Assembly: GCF_051020765.1 (NCBI RefSeq)
Contig: NC_134932.1
Location: 5,704,001 to 5,768,000, forward strand
DNA: 64,000 nt
From: Lasioglossum baleicum
Taxonomy: Eukaryota; Arthropoda; Insecta; Hymenoptera; Halictidae
Reading direction: 5' to 3'
Shown in pieces: positions 1 to 9,030 of the stretch (positions are counted from its first letter, which is position 1; each line of letters starts with the position of its first letter). A model generated the notes under the pieces. That model made no database searches. It saw nothing but the letters and a program-made list of their open reading frames with translations, and was not told the DNA's origin. A program made the position numbers and the translations under genes.

Positions 1-2255
1 TTATTAAAAAATTTCTCATGGTTTCTATAGTGTCTATAATTGTAAATGAAAAACTCCGGATCGAGTAATTTTGACTCGTCAGCTAGTGCTAATGTTAATC
101 GAGTTTAAACAGCTTGCGCTAAAGTTAAATGAGAGGAACAATAGCAGTGTTTAAGAGATCGTTTATCCGCGCAGTCCCAGATCTAGCCAGCTCGAATTCC
201 GCGACTGTCGAAGGTTCCGTTAGAATTGCCTAGATCTGCTGGTCTGTGCTGGTCTATTCTCGCAGCCGAAGAAAACGCATCGTCAATGCCATCTTTTAGG
301 CGGATCGCATCGTTTCTGGACCGTGTTCGACTTTGTGTTACCGTTTTATATCTATATTTAGATCCGGTCCATCTTAGCTTGATAAACTAGGTCGGATTAC
401 TCCGCTTCCGCAATTCCTGTTATCGTGCATACCTAAAATTCTCTTTCAAAGGAACGCGAACTCGGCGATTTTGATGAAATTTACCGTGAGAGGCATTTAT
501 CGAATTATGATTGGCATTTATAAACATCGAAACACCTTTTTTAATAAATTGAAAAGCATAATTCTTAATTTAAAAAACGATTAATCATCTGTTTCGGAAA
601 ATATTAAATACAGTCTTAAATTTCTCAATGAATTATAAATGTTTCCTCTTTTCGCTACCTATTCATTACGCTCGGTAAACAGCAAACTGTGAATAAACCC
701 GAAGATGTTCTCCACCGCGTTCCCTCAAAGCGAAACCAGTTAGTATCTTTCACTAGATGAGTAAATTGGTCTTATAGACGCTCGTTACAGTAGCGAGGCT
801 TTCAAACGTTGAGTGTAGTTCATCATATCACCGAAAGTGGTACTCGCTGGCAACTAGCTAAAACGGTAATTAGTCTGCGAAACTTTATGCAAATCCACAC
901 TGAAGACAAGCTCAAGGAAACAAAAACCGCAGGGAAATTTAACGTCCTCTGCTGGGACTATCTTAGCGATTATATTATAACATGTAATTTAGCCACGAGG
1001 AAGATAGTAGTGTCGTTAACTTCACAATGTGCAAGTTTGTTAATTTATAAATTGGTTCTTCACCGTGGCAAAAATTTAAAAAGATTCGAGAATATCGATA
1101 CATTCTATTGGCTTTGCATCTCTGATCCAGTAGCTTGTTCGACGACATGAGAACAGCATGTGTTAAGATATTTTCAATTCCGTTTTTAAGATTTCCATAA
1201 AGCAAGTGTGTAATTTAATACAGTATCTTGATACAGAATTACAATCCGATTTCACAGAAATTCTAAAGTTTTTGTTTATTACATTGTAAAATCTTTTTCA
1301 GACGCAGTTTTTCTACTTTCTTGAAAAGGATCCACACATGGATTGAAACGTTGAAAGTTTAAGTTGCAAAATTTGCTTTTTCGTAATTAGTTGATCGAAC
1401 CGTTGCGCCGAGACCACTAACATATTATTCATTTAACAACCATACGATCGATAATTCGAACAATATTTATCGATACATTAGTTACAAAAATATTAAACAG
1501 GGAAATAAGTTGCTACTTAATCCCACAATTTTCCATTTTCATAGATTTATCGCGTAGAATAAACGTAGTTATACAGTGAACACAGTATGCCGTCCCTTCC
1601 AGCAAATTGATGACAGTAGGGTGCCTTTTACGAGCACGTACACATAGTGCAGGATGAAATACCTAATCGTCGTGCTGATATCAACTAGCCGGAGCTTTCA
1701 TGCGTACAAGTTTTGTTTATTCACGTCGCTGTTAACGGGTGTTTATCGATCGTTTCTAGGAATTCGCACGTAAATTCGAATCTGCTCCGCATCGGCGCGC
1801 GAAGGATCGAATAAATTTGCATTAACGAGGACCGTAGGTGGGCACAGCCGAGATACCAGATTTAGATGGGCCAATGACAAATTGAAATTAGTTGTTTAAG
1901 GGATTGCCTGATTCATTGGCTGCGTTCGTCGGCGAGGAATTCGCGACGAAAAGAAAAAAAAAGTATAGCGGAACACGCATTCTCGGCTTAACGAGCTTGT
2001 TCCGCGTTCGTTAAATAGAGTTATACATTTCCTAGCATCCGACAAGTGACGGCCGGGTTTGAATCATTCGGACACGCATAATCGGATTTCGAAGACGAAT
2101 GGGTCCCGACTGGCCCGGGGATCGTTTTGTCGAATCGCCAGTCGTTAGATCCCGTCGCGATTCTCGCGCGTCTTCGTTATTATTGCCAATGTAAATGATT
2201 ATTGTCAGTATCGGTCTGTCTGTTCTCTGACAATTCGATTTCTTTCTGTTCACAG
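1..2255. other. Synapsin intron, no gene seen
   Basis: This stretch lies between the left edge and the Timp start codon. It should be part of the long synapsin intron, because the next synapsin exons (the rest of the ATP-grasp domain) are not found here. The open frames in it are short and resemble nothing I know. The only structure I recognise is a diverged copy of a dispersed repeat near 1297-1416. The 5' untranslated exon of Timp must lie upstream of 2255, but I cannot place it. Confidence 0.6.
1297..1416 (+). repeat. Diverged copy of the 'GAAACGTTG' repeat family
   Basis: This copy shares the order of landmarks seen at 50.5-50.9 kb and 52.7-52.9 kb: CAGACGC, then CTTGAAAAGGATCC, ATGGATTGAAACGTTG, and at the end GATCGAACCGTTGCGCCGA. 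It is clearly more degraded than the other copies. The family is probably a retroelement-derived repeat; I do not recognise coding capacity. Confidence 0.5.
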
Positions 2256-3717
2256 ATGTGGCGGTTAACATTTTGGACGTACTACCTGCTGATCGCGTTA
2301 TCGCTAGCCCCAGTGCAGAGAGTCTTGGCCTGCTCATGCATGAGATCTCATCCTCAGTCTTTATATTGCAAATCAGACTATGGTGCGTATTATGTCAATT
2401 TTAGAAATAGCAGTTTCGTAGACGAGCCCACAGAAATGTCTAAATTTCAAAATGCTATTTTTCCAGTCGCCGTGGTGAGAGTGAGGAACATGGAGGAGAG
2501 GAATGACGTACAGTTGGCCTACCATGTGAAAGTGAATAAAGTCTTCAAGGTTCGTAAGTCTAAGTAACTGTTCGATTATTACGAGCGATGTTATTCGACA
2601 CTGATTTTATGTCCCGGTTCGAGTCCTAATACCAGAACACGCTTTCTTAGGATCGGACCAGCGTGAATCCTGTGAATTTCCCGAGGCGAGAGATCTTATG
2701 GACCATGGTCACAGACTCCATGTGCGGTGTCGTTCTGAATGTCGGGGAAACCTACGTGATAAGCGGAATGATCGGACAAGGAGGAATACATCTATCATTA
2801 TGCGGCTTGCATATGCGGTGGTCTGAAGTGCCGCCCAGGCAACGGAAAGGCTTCAGAGGCCTCTTTCACCGTGGCTGTGCTTGCGACGTATGTGAAATGC
2901 TACGACACCACTTTCTCGAATTCAAACTTGACGCCACTCCTGACATTATCGTGCAGGCATTCCTGCAAATTCGCGTTTCCAAAAGCTGTTCTATAACAAG
3001 TTACCAAAGTCATTTTATAGAAATCAAAATTTCATAAGTTTTTGTAAAGTTTTATGAGATTCATCAAAAAATGTGTAGAAAGTGCAGGCGTGATCAACTT
3101 TCCCAAAAATTATGAATTCCATCGTTGCTTATAGTCGTATGACTCAGCTAAACGTTTCCATTCGTCCGACCTATAAAAATATTCGGAAACACAGTTGCCG
3201 CCTACATTGTCTGCCTTGACAAACGTGGCCATTTTCGACCACGCACGAAACCTAAATTTCAGAATAAAATGAATTGCGTAGACGTGAAATACGGGGGCGC
3301 TTCCTACTTCTAAGGGTGCGCGCACAGTGGACCCGTTTTCGTCCGACTTGGCCGATGTTCGACGCATTTGTCTCTTTTTTCAAGCGTGCGAGAAAGAGAC
3401 ACAACGTCGGACGTCGCCCACTGTGCGCGCACCCTTAACAGTAAAAATGAGAATTTTTCTGCGGATGAAACTCTGACGATTTATTGTGTGTTTAGATTCA
3501 CTATACACCTTGGTGGAGGAAGGGTGAGCATCTGGAACACGGCGGAAGGAAACGATGCTTATGGGAAAGCGAGCCAGGTCCTCTCCATTGCCAAGAAACA
3601 TACGGCATCTGCTTGGCCTCGCCAGGTGGATGCTCCTGGGCTCCGTCAGTACGTTACAACGTCTGCATCAAGGAGCACCAGCAGAAACGCGAGCAGCAGA
3701 GGCTGTTGGAACCTTAA
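2256..3717 (+). CDS. Timp: Tissue inhibitor of metalloproteinases (TIMP)
   Basis: Secreted inhibitor of matrix metalloproteinases and ADAM-type proteases. Four coding exons join in frame: 2256-2382, 2467-2549, 2651-2887 and 3496-3717, giving 222 residues, the usual insect TIMP size. A 25-residue signal peptide ends in VLA, so the mature protein starts CSC (Cys26, Cys28). In TIMPs this N-terminal Cys chelates the protease zinc. HPQ and the third Cys (residue 38) follow. I count twelve cysteines, the full TIMP set: six in the netrin-like N-domain (CSC, YC, MCG, LCG, GCAC) and the rest in the C-domain (RCL, HCQ, ICL, GCS, VCI). The tail EHQQKREQQRLLEP is charged. The ATG follows a TTCTGTTCACAG acceptor directly, implying a 5' untranslated exon. 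Exon 2 uses the weak donor GTTCGT; the stronger GTAAGT four bases on would break the frame. The gene is nested antisense inside a synapsin intron, as in Drosophila. Confidence 0.95.
3311..3437. mobile_element. Short TIR hairpin element (MITE) in Timp intron 3
   Basis: An almost perfect inverted repeat: AGGGTGCGCGCACAGTGG at the left end is answered by CCACTGTGCGCGCACCCT at the right, flanked on both sides by TA. The 127-base unit has inner arms that also pair partly (GTCCGAC / GTCGGAC). TA flanks and no coding capacity suggest a non-autonomous DNA transposon. It ends 58 bases before the acceptor of the last Timp exon. Confidence 0.7.
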
Positions 3718-3721
3718 TAAA
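3716..3721 (+). terminator. AATAAA overlapping the Timp stop codon
   Basis: The Timp stop TAA (3715-3717) is followed by TAAAGC, so AATAAA begins on the second base of the stop codon. If used, the 3' untranslated region would be only about 15-30 bases. Later AATAAA matches (for example near 5231) may be the real signal. Confidence 0.35.
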
Positions 3722-6189
3722 GCCCCGGCGTGCTCGCACGACAACGCGCTTGGTTGTACAGATAGAACGGACACCGATCACGCTGGCGGAAAACGAGAAA
3801 CATGTACGCTCCCGAGAATGATGAACACCCTTCGAAGAACCTGCTGTCAAGTGGATTGGATGTATTTATTTATTCCAGACGTAGCGTTAGATCGTCGACC
3901 ATTCGCGTTTATTCATCCCCCGTGCCGCGTCACGTTCTATTTATTCTCGCGTTTTACCAAAAGTATTAATTGGAAGGTTGTGTCAGCGAGTACAAAAGCC
4001 GGTCGCCGATTGGCACGCGGCCGCATCGAATCATCGTAATCATTGCACGCTGGCCGCTGAAACTGCACTGTCGTTGAACAATGTGAATTTGTCCCTGTTA
4101 TAAAAGTGAAATGAAAATATTCAAACATTCTTTTTCCACTTCCACGTTTTCGAGCTGTAATTTTGTAACTTCCGCTTTTAACGACCATCGGGTACCGCAA
4201 GAGAACGAACGTTCGTCTAGGAAAAGCAAACTTTCATCGGCAGTGTACGCGACGCATTTGCTGGCAAACTATGGCTTGCAGCGACACGATAAATTTCCCA
4301 AATGTTCCGAGGCACAACGGCGTTGTCGACGCGATCTTTTTGCCATTCGGTCGTTCGATGCACTCGATCCGCTTTTAACGTTTGAATAATTGAGGAGGGG
4401 AGGGGCCGGTATTCGATACACTCGAGGAGAATTATTAGTCGGAGGAGAATTATTCATGAAGGAAGAGAGCCTCGCCTGCGAATCTCTGAATCTCCCGTTG
4501 GAACCGACGCCGTCGGCCTCGTTACGTTTAATCAAACAATTTGGCCAGGACGATCCGCAATCGAAATCGACCGAACCCGCGTTAAAGTTGAAGGAAAGAG
4601 TAAAGCGAAGCGTACTCTACATCGATTGGCTATACTTTAGTTGTACATATAGGCTATTAATGTATATTATGCATTTTTAAATTATTCTTATTGTTTCTTT
4701 CGTTCCCGCGCACCCTGGCACGTGTGTGTGTATGTGTAGAAGAAATTACTGAAACCTATTTAATAATTCTTGGTATAGATTATAGCACGGAACTCTGAAT
4801 ACAGAAGCGATCGTAATGAAAAGTTCGTCTCGAAATTAAACGATTAGGCGTCGCAAAGTGGTGAGCGATTTTTCGTTTCTTTGCATCGCGGCAAAAATAA
4901 ATTCATTGTCATTTGTACGAGAGATGCGTCGTCTGATTATTCGGAGAACGTGCGCCGGGCGTCGTGCTAGAAGCGTAATCGATTAAGTTCTCTATTTGTA
5001 AACGGTGTCTGAGGCGTGATCAATCGTGATGATATCATCGCGATGATGCGAGGAACAGAGCCCTGTACAGGGGTGAAAATTTAGTACAAAATGCTAAACG
5101 AGCGATACGAGGGGAGTTAGTCGGCATTTCCTAACACGAGAAACGTATGTACGTTAAGTCAAGATATATTCTAGTTTAGTTCTTCCATTTGATAACTTTT
5201 GTAAGTATTATGTATTACTTAAACGAGGAGAAATAAAGGGAGAAAATGTAACGTCGACCGTTCTGTCGGATAATGTCTCTGACTCACCATTTCACGATGA
5301 TTCGGGTAGAATGTCTGCTCGATTAGGGGGAAGTTGTCTTTCCCCAAACGACGCTGAAGTCCCAGCAGGTACGCGAACACCCACGGCTTATCCTGCGAGG
5401 GGAACGTTGATTAATAGCGTCGCATTTAAATCTTTCATTTGTTTCAACCGGTGGCGTCATACGACCGTTCGTTTGGAATGCTTCCGAGAGAATGACTAAC
5501 GAACACCGGAAAAGATATGCATCACAGGATCGATGAAATGAAATATTTAATGGTGAGGAAAATATAGATACAGGGACCAATATTGGATTGAAAAATCTAT
5601 TCAACTAGTAGACGGAAATATACAAATAGTATTAACCCTGCTGTGATCTCCAATGGAATTATTCAAAATAACATTACGAAAAGTAGAGACATTTGTTAGC
5701 AACAATACTTTTCTCTAGCCAGGAAACTACCTCTGAAAAAAATGAGGGTGCAATGTAAGCATCCCATTTTTAGGAATATGACTTTTGTAATCATTGTTAT
5801 AGGAAAAGGCATTAGGCATGTTATCCCAATGCATCTAGCAGATGGTGCACGATATTTTTCTATTTGCGACCCATGACTTTTTCTAATCCACAATCGGTTC
5901 CATTGATTCCTCGCGTCGTATGTAATCATTAGACTGCGGATCTTTATGTAAAATAAAAAATTTTTGCATCGATTGCACGACACAGGAGGCAAATAAAGAT
6001 TGTGATCTTCTTTTAATTAGCCTATTAAGCTGAAATACATACATTGATGCCCTTACATATTTTTAACATGTCCGCAGCTTTAAATTGCATGTATCCATTC
6101 TTGTCATGAATGCATAAAATCCGCAGTCTAGTAATCATTATTTATTTTTCCTACGCTTGCCACCACGTTCACAAATAACGAATATTCAC
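3718..6189. other. Synapsin intron downstream of Timp, no gene seen
   Basis: I see no exon of a recognisable protein between the Timp stop and the nearest synapsin exon. The open frames are short and lack domains or splice support. The only identifiable unit is the TA-flanked MITE at 5930-6130. Confidence 0.6.
5930..6130 (-). mobile_element. MITE family A (TAGACTGCGGAT ends)
   Basis: The element begins TAGACTGCGGATCTTTATG and ends GCATAAAATCCGCAGTCTA, with TA at both ends as the likely target duplication. It runs in reverse relative to the 20.9 kb copy. Shared internal landmarks are the GACACAGGAG segment and the run ATGTATCCATTCTTGTCATG. It has no coding capacity. It lies 60 bases beyond the synapsin exon that ends at 6190. 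Confidence 0.8.
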
Positions 6190-8373
6190 CTGGAAGTTGT
6201 AAATTGCAGTAAGATTGTTAATACTCGGGACACCTCCGTACATTAGACCGAGAAGAAGGTTCTTGTAGTCTTCTCCTGCGTCCTTTAAGTTCTGTCGTAT
6301 CAGGACGAAATCTGGTTTGAAGGATCTACGAACAAATTCAGTCGTTTAGCCAACGTGTACATTGCTGTAGAAAGTAGACAAACAGAAAGTGTTAGGTTAC
6401 CGGATGACTTTGGTCCCGTTACGATAAACGGCCATAGACACCACGGTGCCAGCCTCGCTCGCTGTCAACGACAATTCCCGAAATTCCGCTTGCTCCACAC
6501 GGATCTCAAAATCGCCGTGGAGTCTACGGCCCCGGAAGTACTTGCTCCAGTCGGTGTTCTGATCATCGATCACAAGGAGTGTGAAACACCGATCTTTGTT
6601 GAATGACGGGCCCCTCGTCGCTCCGGACACTGCTGCTCCAAGAATGGACGCGCCCTAAACATGACAAAAGAAGGGATTTAGAATAAGTACGCCCACCAAT
6701 ATTTTATTAGGTGAAGCTACGACAACCAATTTTCTGGACAGGAGCAGTTTTCTTGCAAAAAAATACCTTCTTAAGTGCTATTCACTTAAAGATCTAGTAT
6801 CAAATATAATTCTTTTTGGTAGCAATACTAATCTCGCACCGTTACTTTCTAACAGTACAGTAAAGCACTCGCTTTTATTCGAAAGTTTCATTAATATCTC
6901 TGAACTTCTTGAAGGTATCTCGACAAATGAAAGGCATCCCATATACTCCAGCAACTACAGATCTTTAGTTAACATCCCACTGTGTGACCTTGAATTAGAT
7001 AAATCTATAAAGAACTCAGCCAACCCTAATGCTGTCTTAAAGCACTTTGTTGAGTCGGCGCCTCCACAAACGATTGAGATTTACACAGATGGCAGTAAAA
7101 TAGAAAATGCACAGTCAGTGGGGGCAGCTTATTACTGCCCACAACTAGATATGAGCAAAAAAATTAGCCTACATAGACAAGCGTTCATATTTATAGCAGA
7201 GTGTTTTGCGATTAATCAAGCTTTAGATGTGGTCAGCTCGCACACTGATTCAAACTTTCTCGTTCTCACAGATTCGCAAAGTGTAGTCAAAGCTTTACAA
7301 AAACCTTTGTTCAATTCCCAATGTAACAAACTGCTCATAGAAATTAAGGACAAATATTGTAATTTTATATCCTGCAGTAGTAATACAAAATTTGTCAAAT
7401 TTATCTGGATCCCAGCGCACATTGGCTTAGTAGGAAATGAAAAGGCTGACTCGTTAGCCAAAGAAGCTACAAAATCAGGAACCGTATCAAACGTTAAAAT
7501 ACCGTTTACCGATTTTTTTAGCGATTTCAAATATCAAATGAGAATGTCATCGAACGATAAAATCAAGACTGAAGCCTTGCACAAAGGTATATATTTTTTT
7601 CAACATTTCTTTAGCGATTCAAGAGTACAATGTAACACCAATACTTAATCTTCTTTATTTTTCATTATTTTTTTATGGAACTTTCAGCAACATATTCCTG
7701 GCATTTTTCTAATCCAAAATGATATGAAACACGATATAATTTCAACTGTATTTAGTGGTTTAATCGATGATGAGAATTTTGAACGCAAGGAAGGACAGCG
7801 CATCAGAACCCCGTGGTCTCTCTTTACACGCGCTGTCCTTCTCTACGTTCGGCTCGGCCTTTGAAGCTCAAAAAATAGGTACCCATATGCGATAGATGCG
7901 AAGAAATCTCCCCGAGGTCTTCGCGTCTATAGAAAATTTACTGTATATGTGAAAACTTCTGGACCGAAATGTGTACATGTATTGAGGCATTACTATACAA
8001 AGGAAAGACTGTTTGTTGAGAGGGTTAAAGCACCTGATCGCGAGCAGCACCGGTCAAGCTTTGCACCCTCTGGAGCAAGCTCTCTCGGGTCTTGGCCGGC
8101 GACGAGGGCGCGCTGGTGGTCCTCGATCCTGGCCTCAGGTTGAGGCTTAGATCGCCGCCGACAGGTTGAGGAGGTCCAGGTGGAGGTGGTCCAGGTGGAG
8201 GTGCTCCAGGCACCGGTGGCTGGTTGGTTGGTGGAACAGGCGTCGGCTGTGACTGTAACGGCCGTTCTGTTGCGGCTTGATACGATTGGGACGAATCCCT
8301 GGCCATGGAGGCCAGCCCGGAGTCTGTGCTTGGTTCATCGTCTAGCTCCGAGCTTAAATCCCCTGACGAGAAC
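6190..8373 (-). CDS. Syn: Synapsin, 5' half (partial)
   Basis: Synaptic-vesicle phosphoprotein that tethers vesicles to the presynaptic cytoskeleton. Three coding exons are visible: 8373-8034, 6654-6401 and 6325-6190, all joining in frame. The first carries the N-terminal RFSSGDLSSELDDEP site, which sits like the domain A phosphorylation site (its Arg is split by the intron). A proline-rich linker (PPGPPPPGPP) follows, then SPAKTRESLLQRVQSLTGAA. The second starts GASILGAAVSGATRG and enters domain C (LLVIDDQNTDWSKYFRGRRL, RVEQAEFRE). The third continues SFKPDFVLIRQ to MYGGVPSINNL. The ATP-binding remainder and C-terminus lie beyond position 1, the start codon exon upstream of 8373. Donors of the first two exons are weak (GTGCTT, GTAACC). 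The frame of the first exon stays open back to 8768, so an extended exon is possible, though the acceptor TTGTCTTCCAG fits well. Confidence 0.93.
6665..7648 (+). pseudogene. Non-LTR retrotransposon fragment, RNase H domain
   Basis: An open frame of about 328 codons without a required ATG. The first part (around FLAKKYLLKC) looks like the region after reverse transcriptase in I/Jockey/R1-type elements. An RNase H domain follows with its acidic set visible: IYTDGSK, AECFAINQAL, LTDSQSVVKAL and WIPAHIGLVGNEKADSLAKE. The frame ends soon after, with no polymerase upstream, so this is a truncated copy. It lies antisense in the synapsin intron 6655-8033. Its recognisable frame starts about 10 bases from the synapsin 3' splice site. 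Confidence 0.85.
7781..7850. ncRNA. Candidate small-RNA hairpin in synapsin intron
   Basis: The 21 bases 7781-7801 (GAACG...GACAGCGC) pair with 7830-7850 (GCGCTGTCC...CGTTC) with three non-Watson-Crick positions, around a 28-base loop. Stem and loop length fit a pre-miRNA. I do not recognise a known miRNA. It could also be the remnant of a hairpin MITE; no clear target duplication is visible. Confidence 0.3.
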
Positions 8374-8839
8374 CTGGAAGACAAGCTAAGATGGTGGTCG
8401 TGACAGTGACAATCGGTCCGATCGTTCCCTGCGGTTTCACGCTGTGTAATGTTACTTGGTTTTTGTTTAGTTTTTTCGTTCGTTTGTTCGTAGACGTAAA
8501 CTGCACATCGAACAGCCACAGTGCGCTTGGGGGGATGATGTTTTGGCATGAATTGCGCCGACGATGATGGACGATTTGCTGAATTGCTGCGGCTTGCATG
8601 CGTGACAGGTGACGACACATTCTCGGTACTGATGCGGACAGCTATCGCAGAGAGTCTTTTTGCTGGCGAACACACATCGCTCGCGGTGTTATTCGGGCTC
8701 ACGATCGTTCGTGCTTCGTAAAATGGGAACGATGTTTTCCCTAGCGAGATGGACAAGTTTGCCGGCATACACTGATTGCCATGGATTTGGAATCAATTCT
8801 TGATTTATAGTTGGAGACTCAAGCTAGTTAGATATGTAG

Positions 8840-9030
8840 GCGCAAAGGAAGAGGAGAGAATGTAGGGAAAGAAGTGAAGGGACGGGAAGGATCTAGGGAG
8901 TGGAAGGAAGCGTCCAGGGAGGAGAAGATTAATGGCAGGGGAGTAGGGGATCTTGATAGGAAAGGGATGGAGCTAGCTAAGGGGGAGATAAACGCTGGAC
9001 GGATCTAGGGAAGGGAGAAGGGTTGTCCAG
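8840..9030. repeat. Purine-rich (G/A) tract
   Basis: About 190 bases where the plus strand is mostly G and A, with scattered GGGA, GGAAG and GATCTAGGGA motifs. On the minus strand this is a pyrimidine tract upstream of the first visible synapsin exon. It is low complexity without a clear period. Confidence 0.5.

Noticed and set aside
2600..2640. GGTTCGAGTCC resembling a tRNA T-loop
   Set aside because: No matching acceptor or anticodon arms; it lies in a Timp intron just before exon 3.
3368..4039. 223-codon plus-strand frame
   Set aside because: It overlaps the last Timp exon in another frame and has no family features; the Timp reading explains the sequence.
6355..6606. 83-codon plus-strand frame
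   Set aside because: It is the antisense shadow of the synapsin exon 6654-6401.
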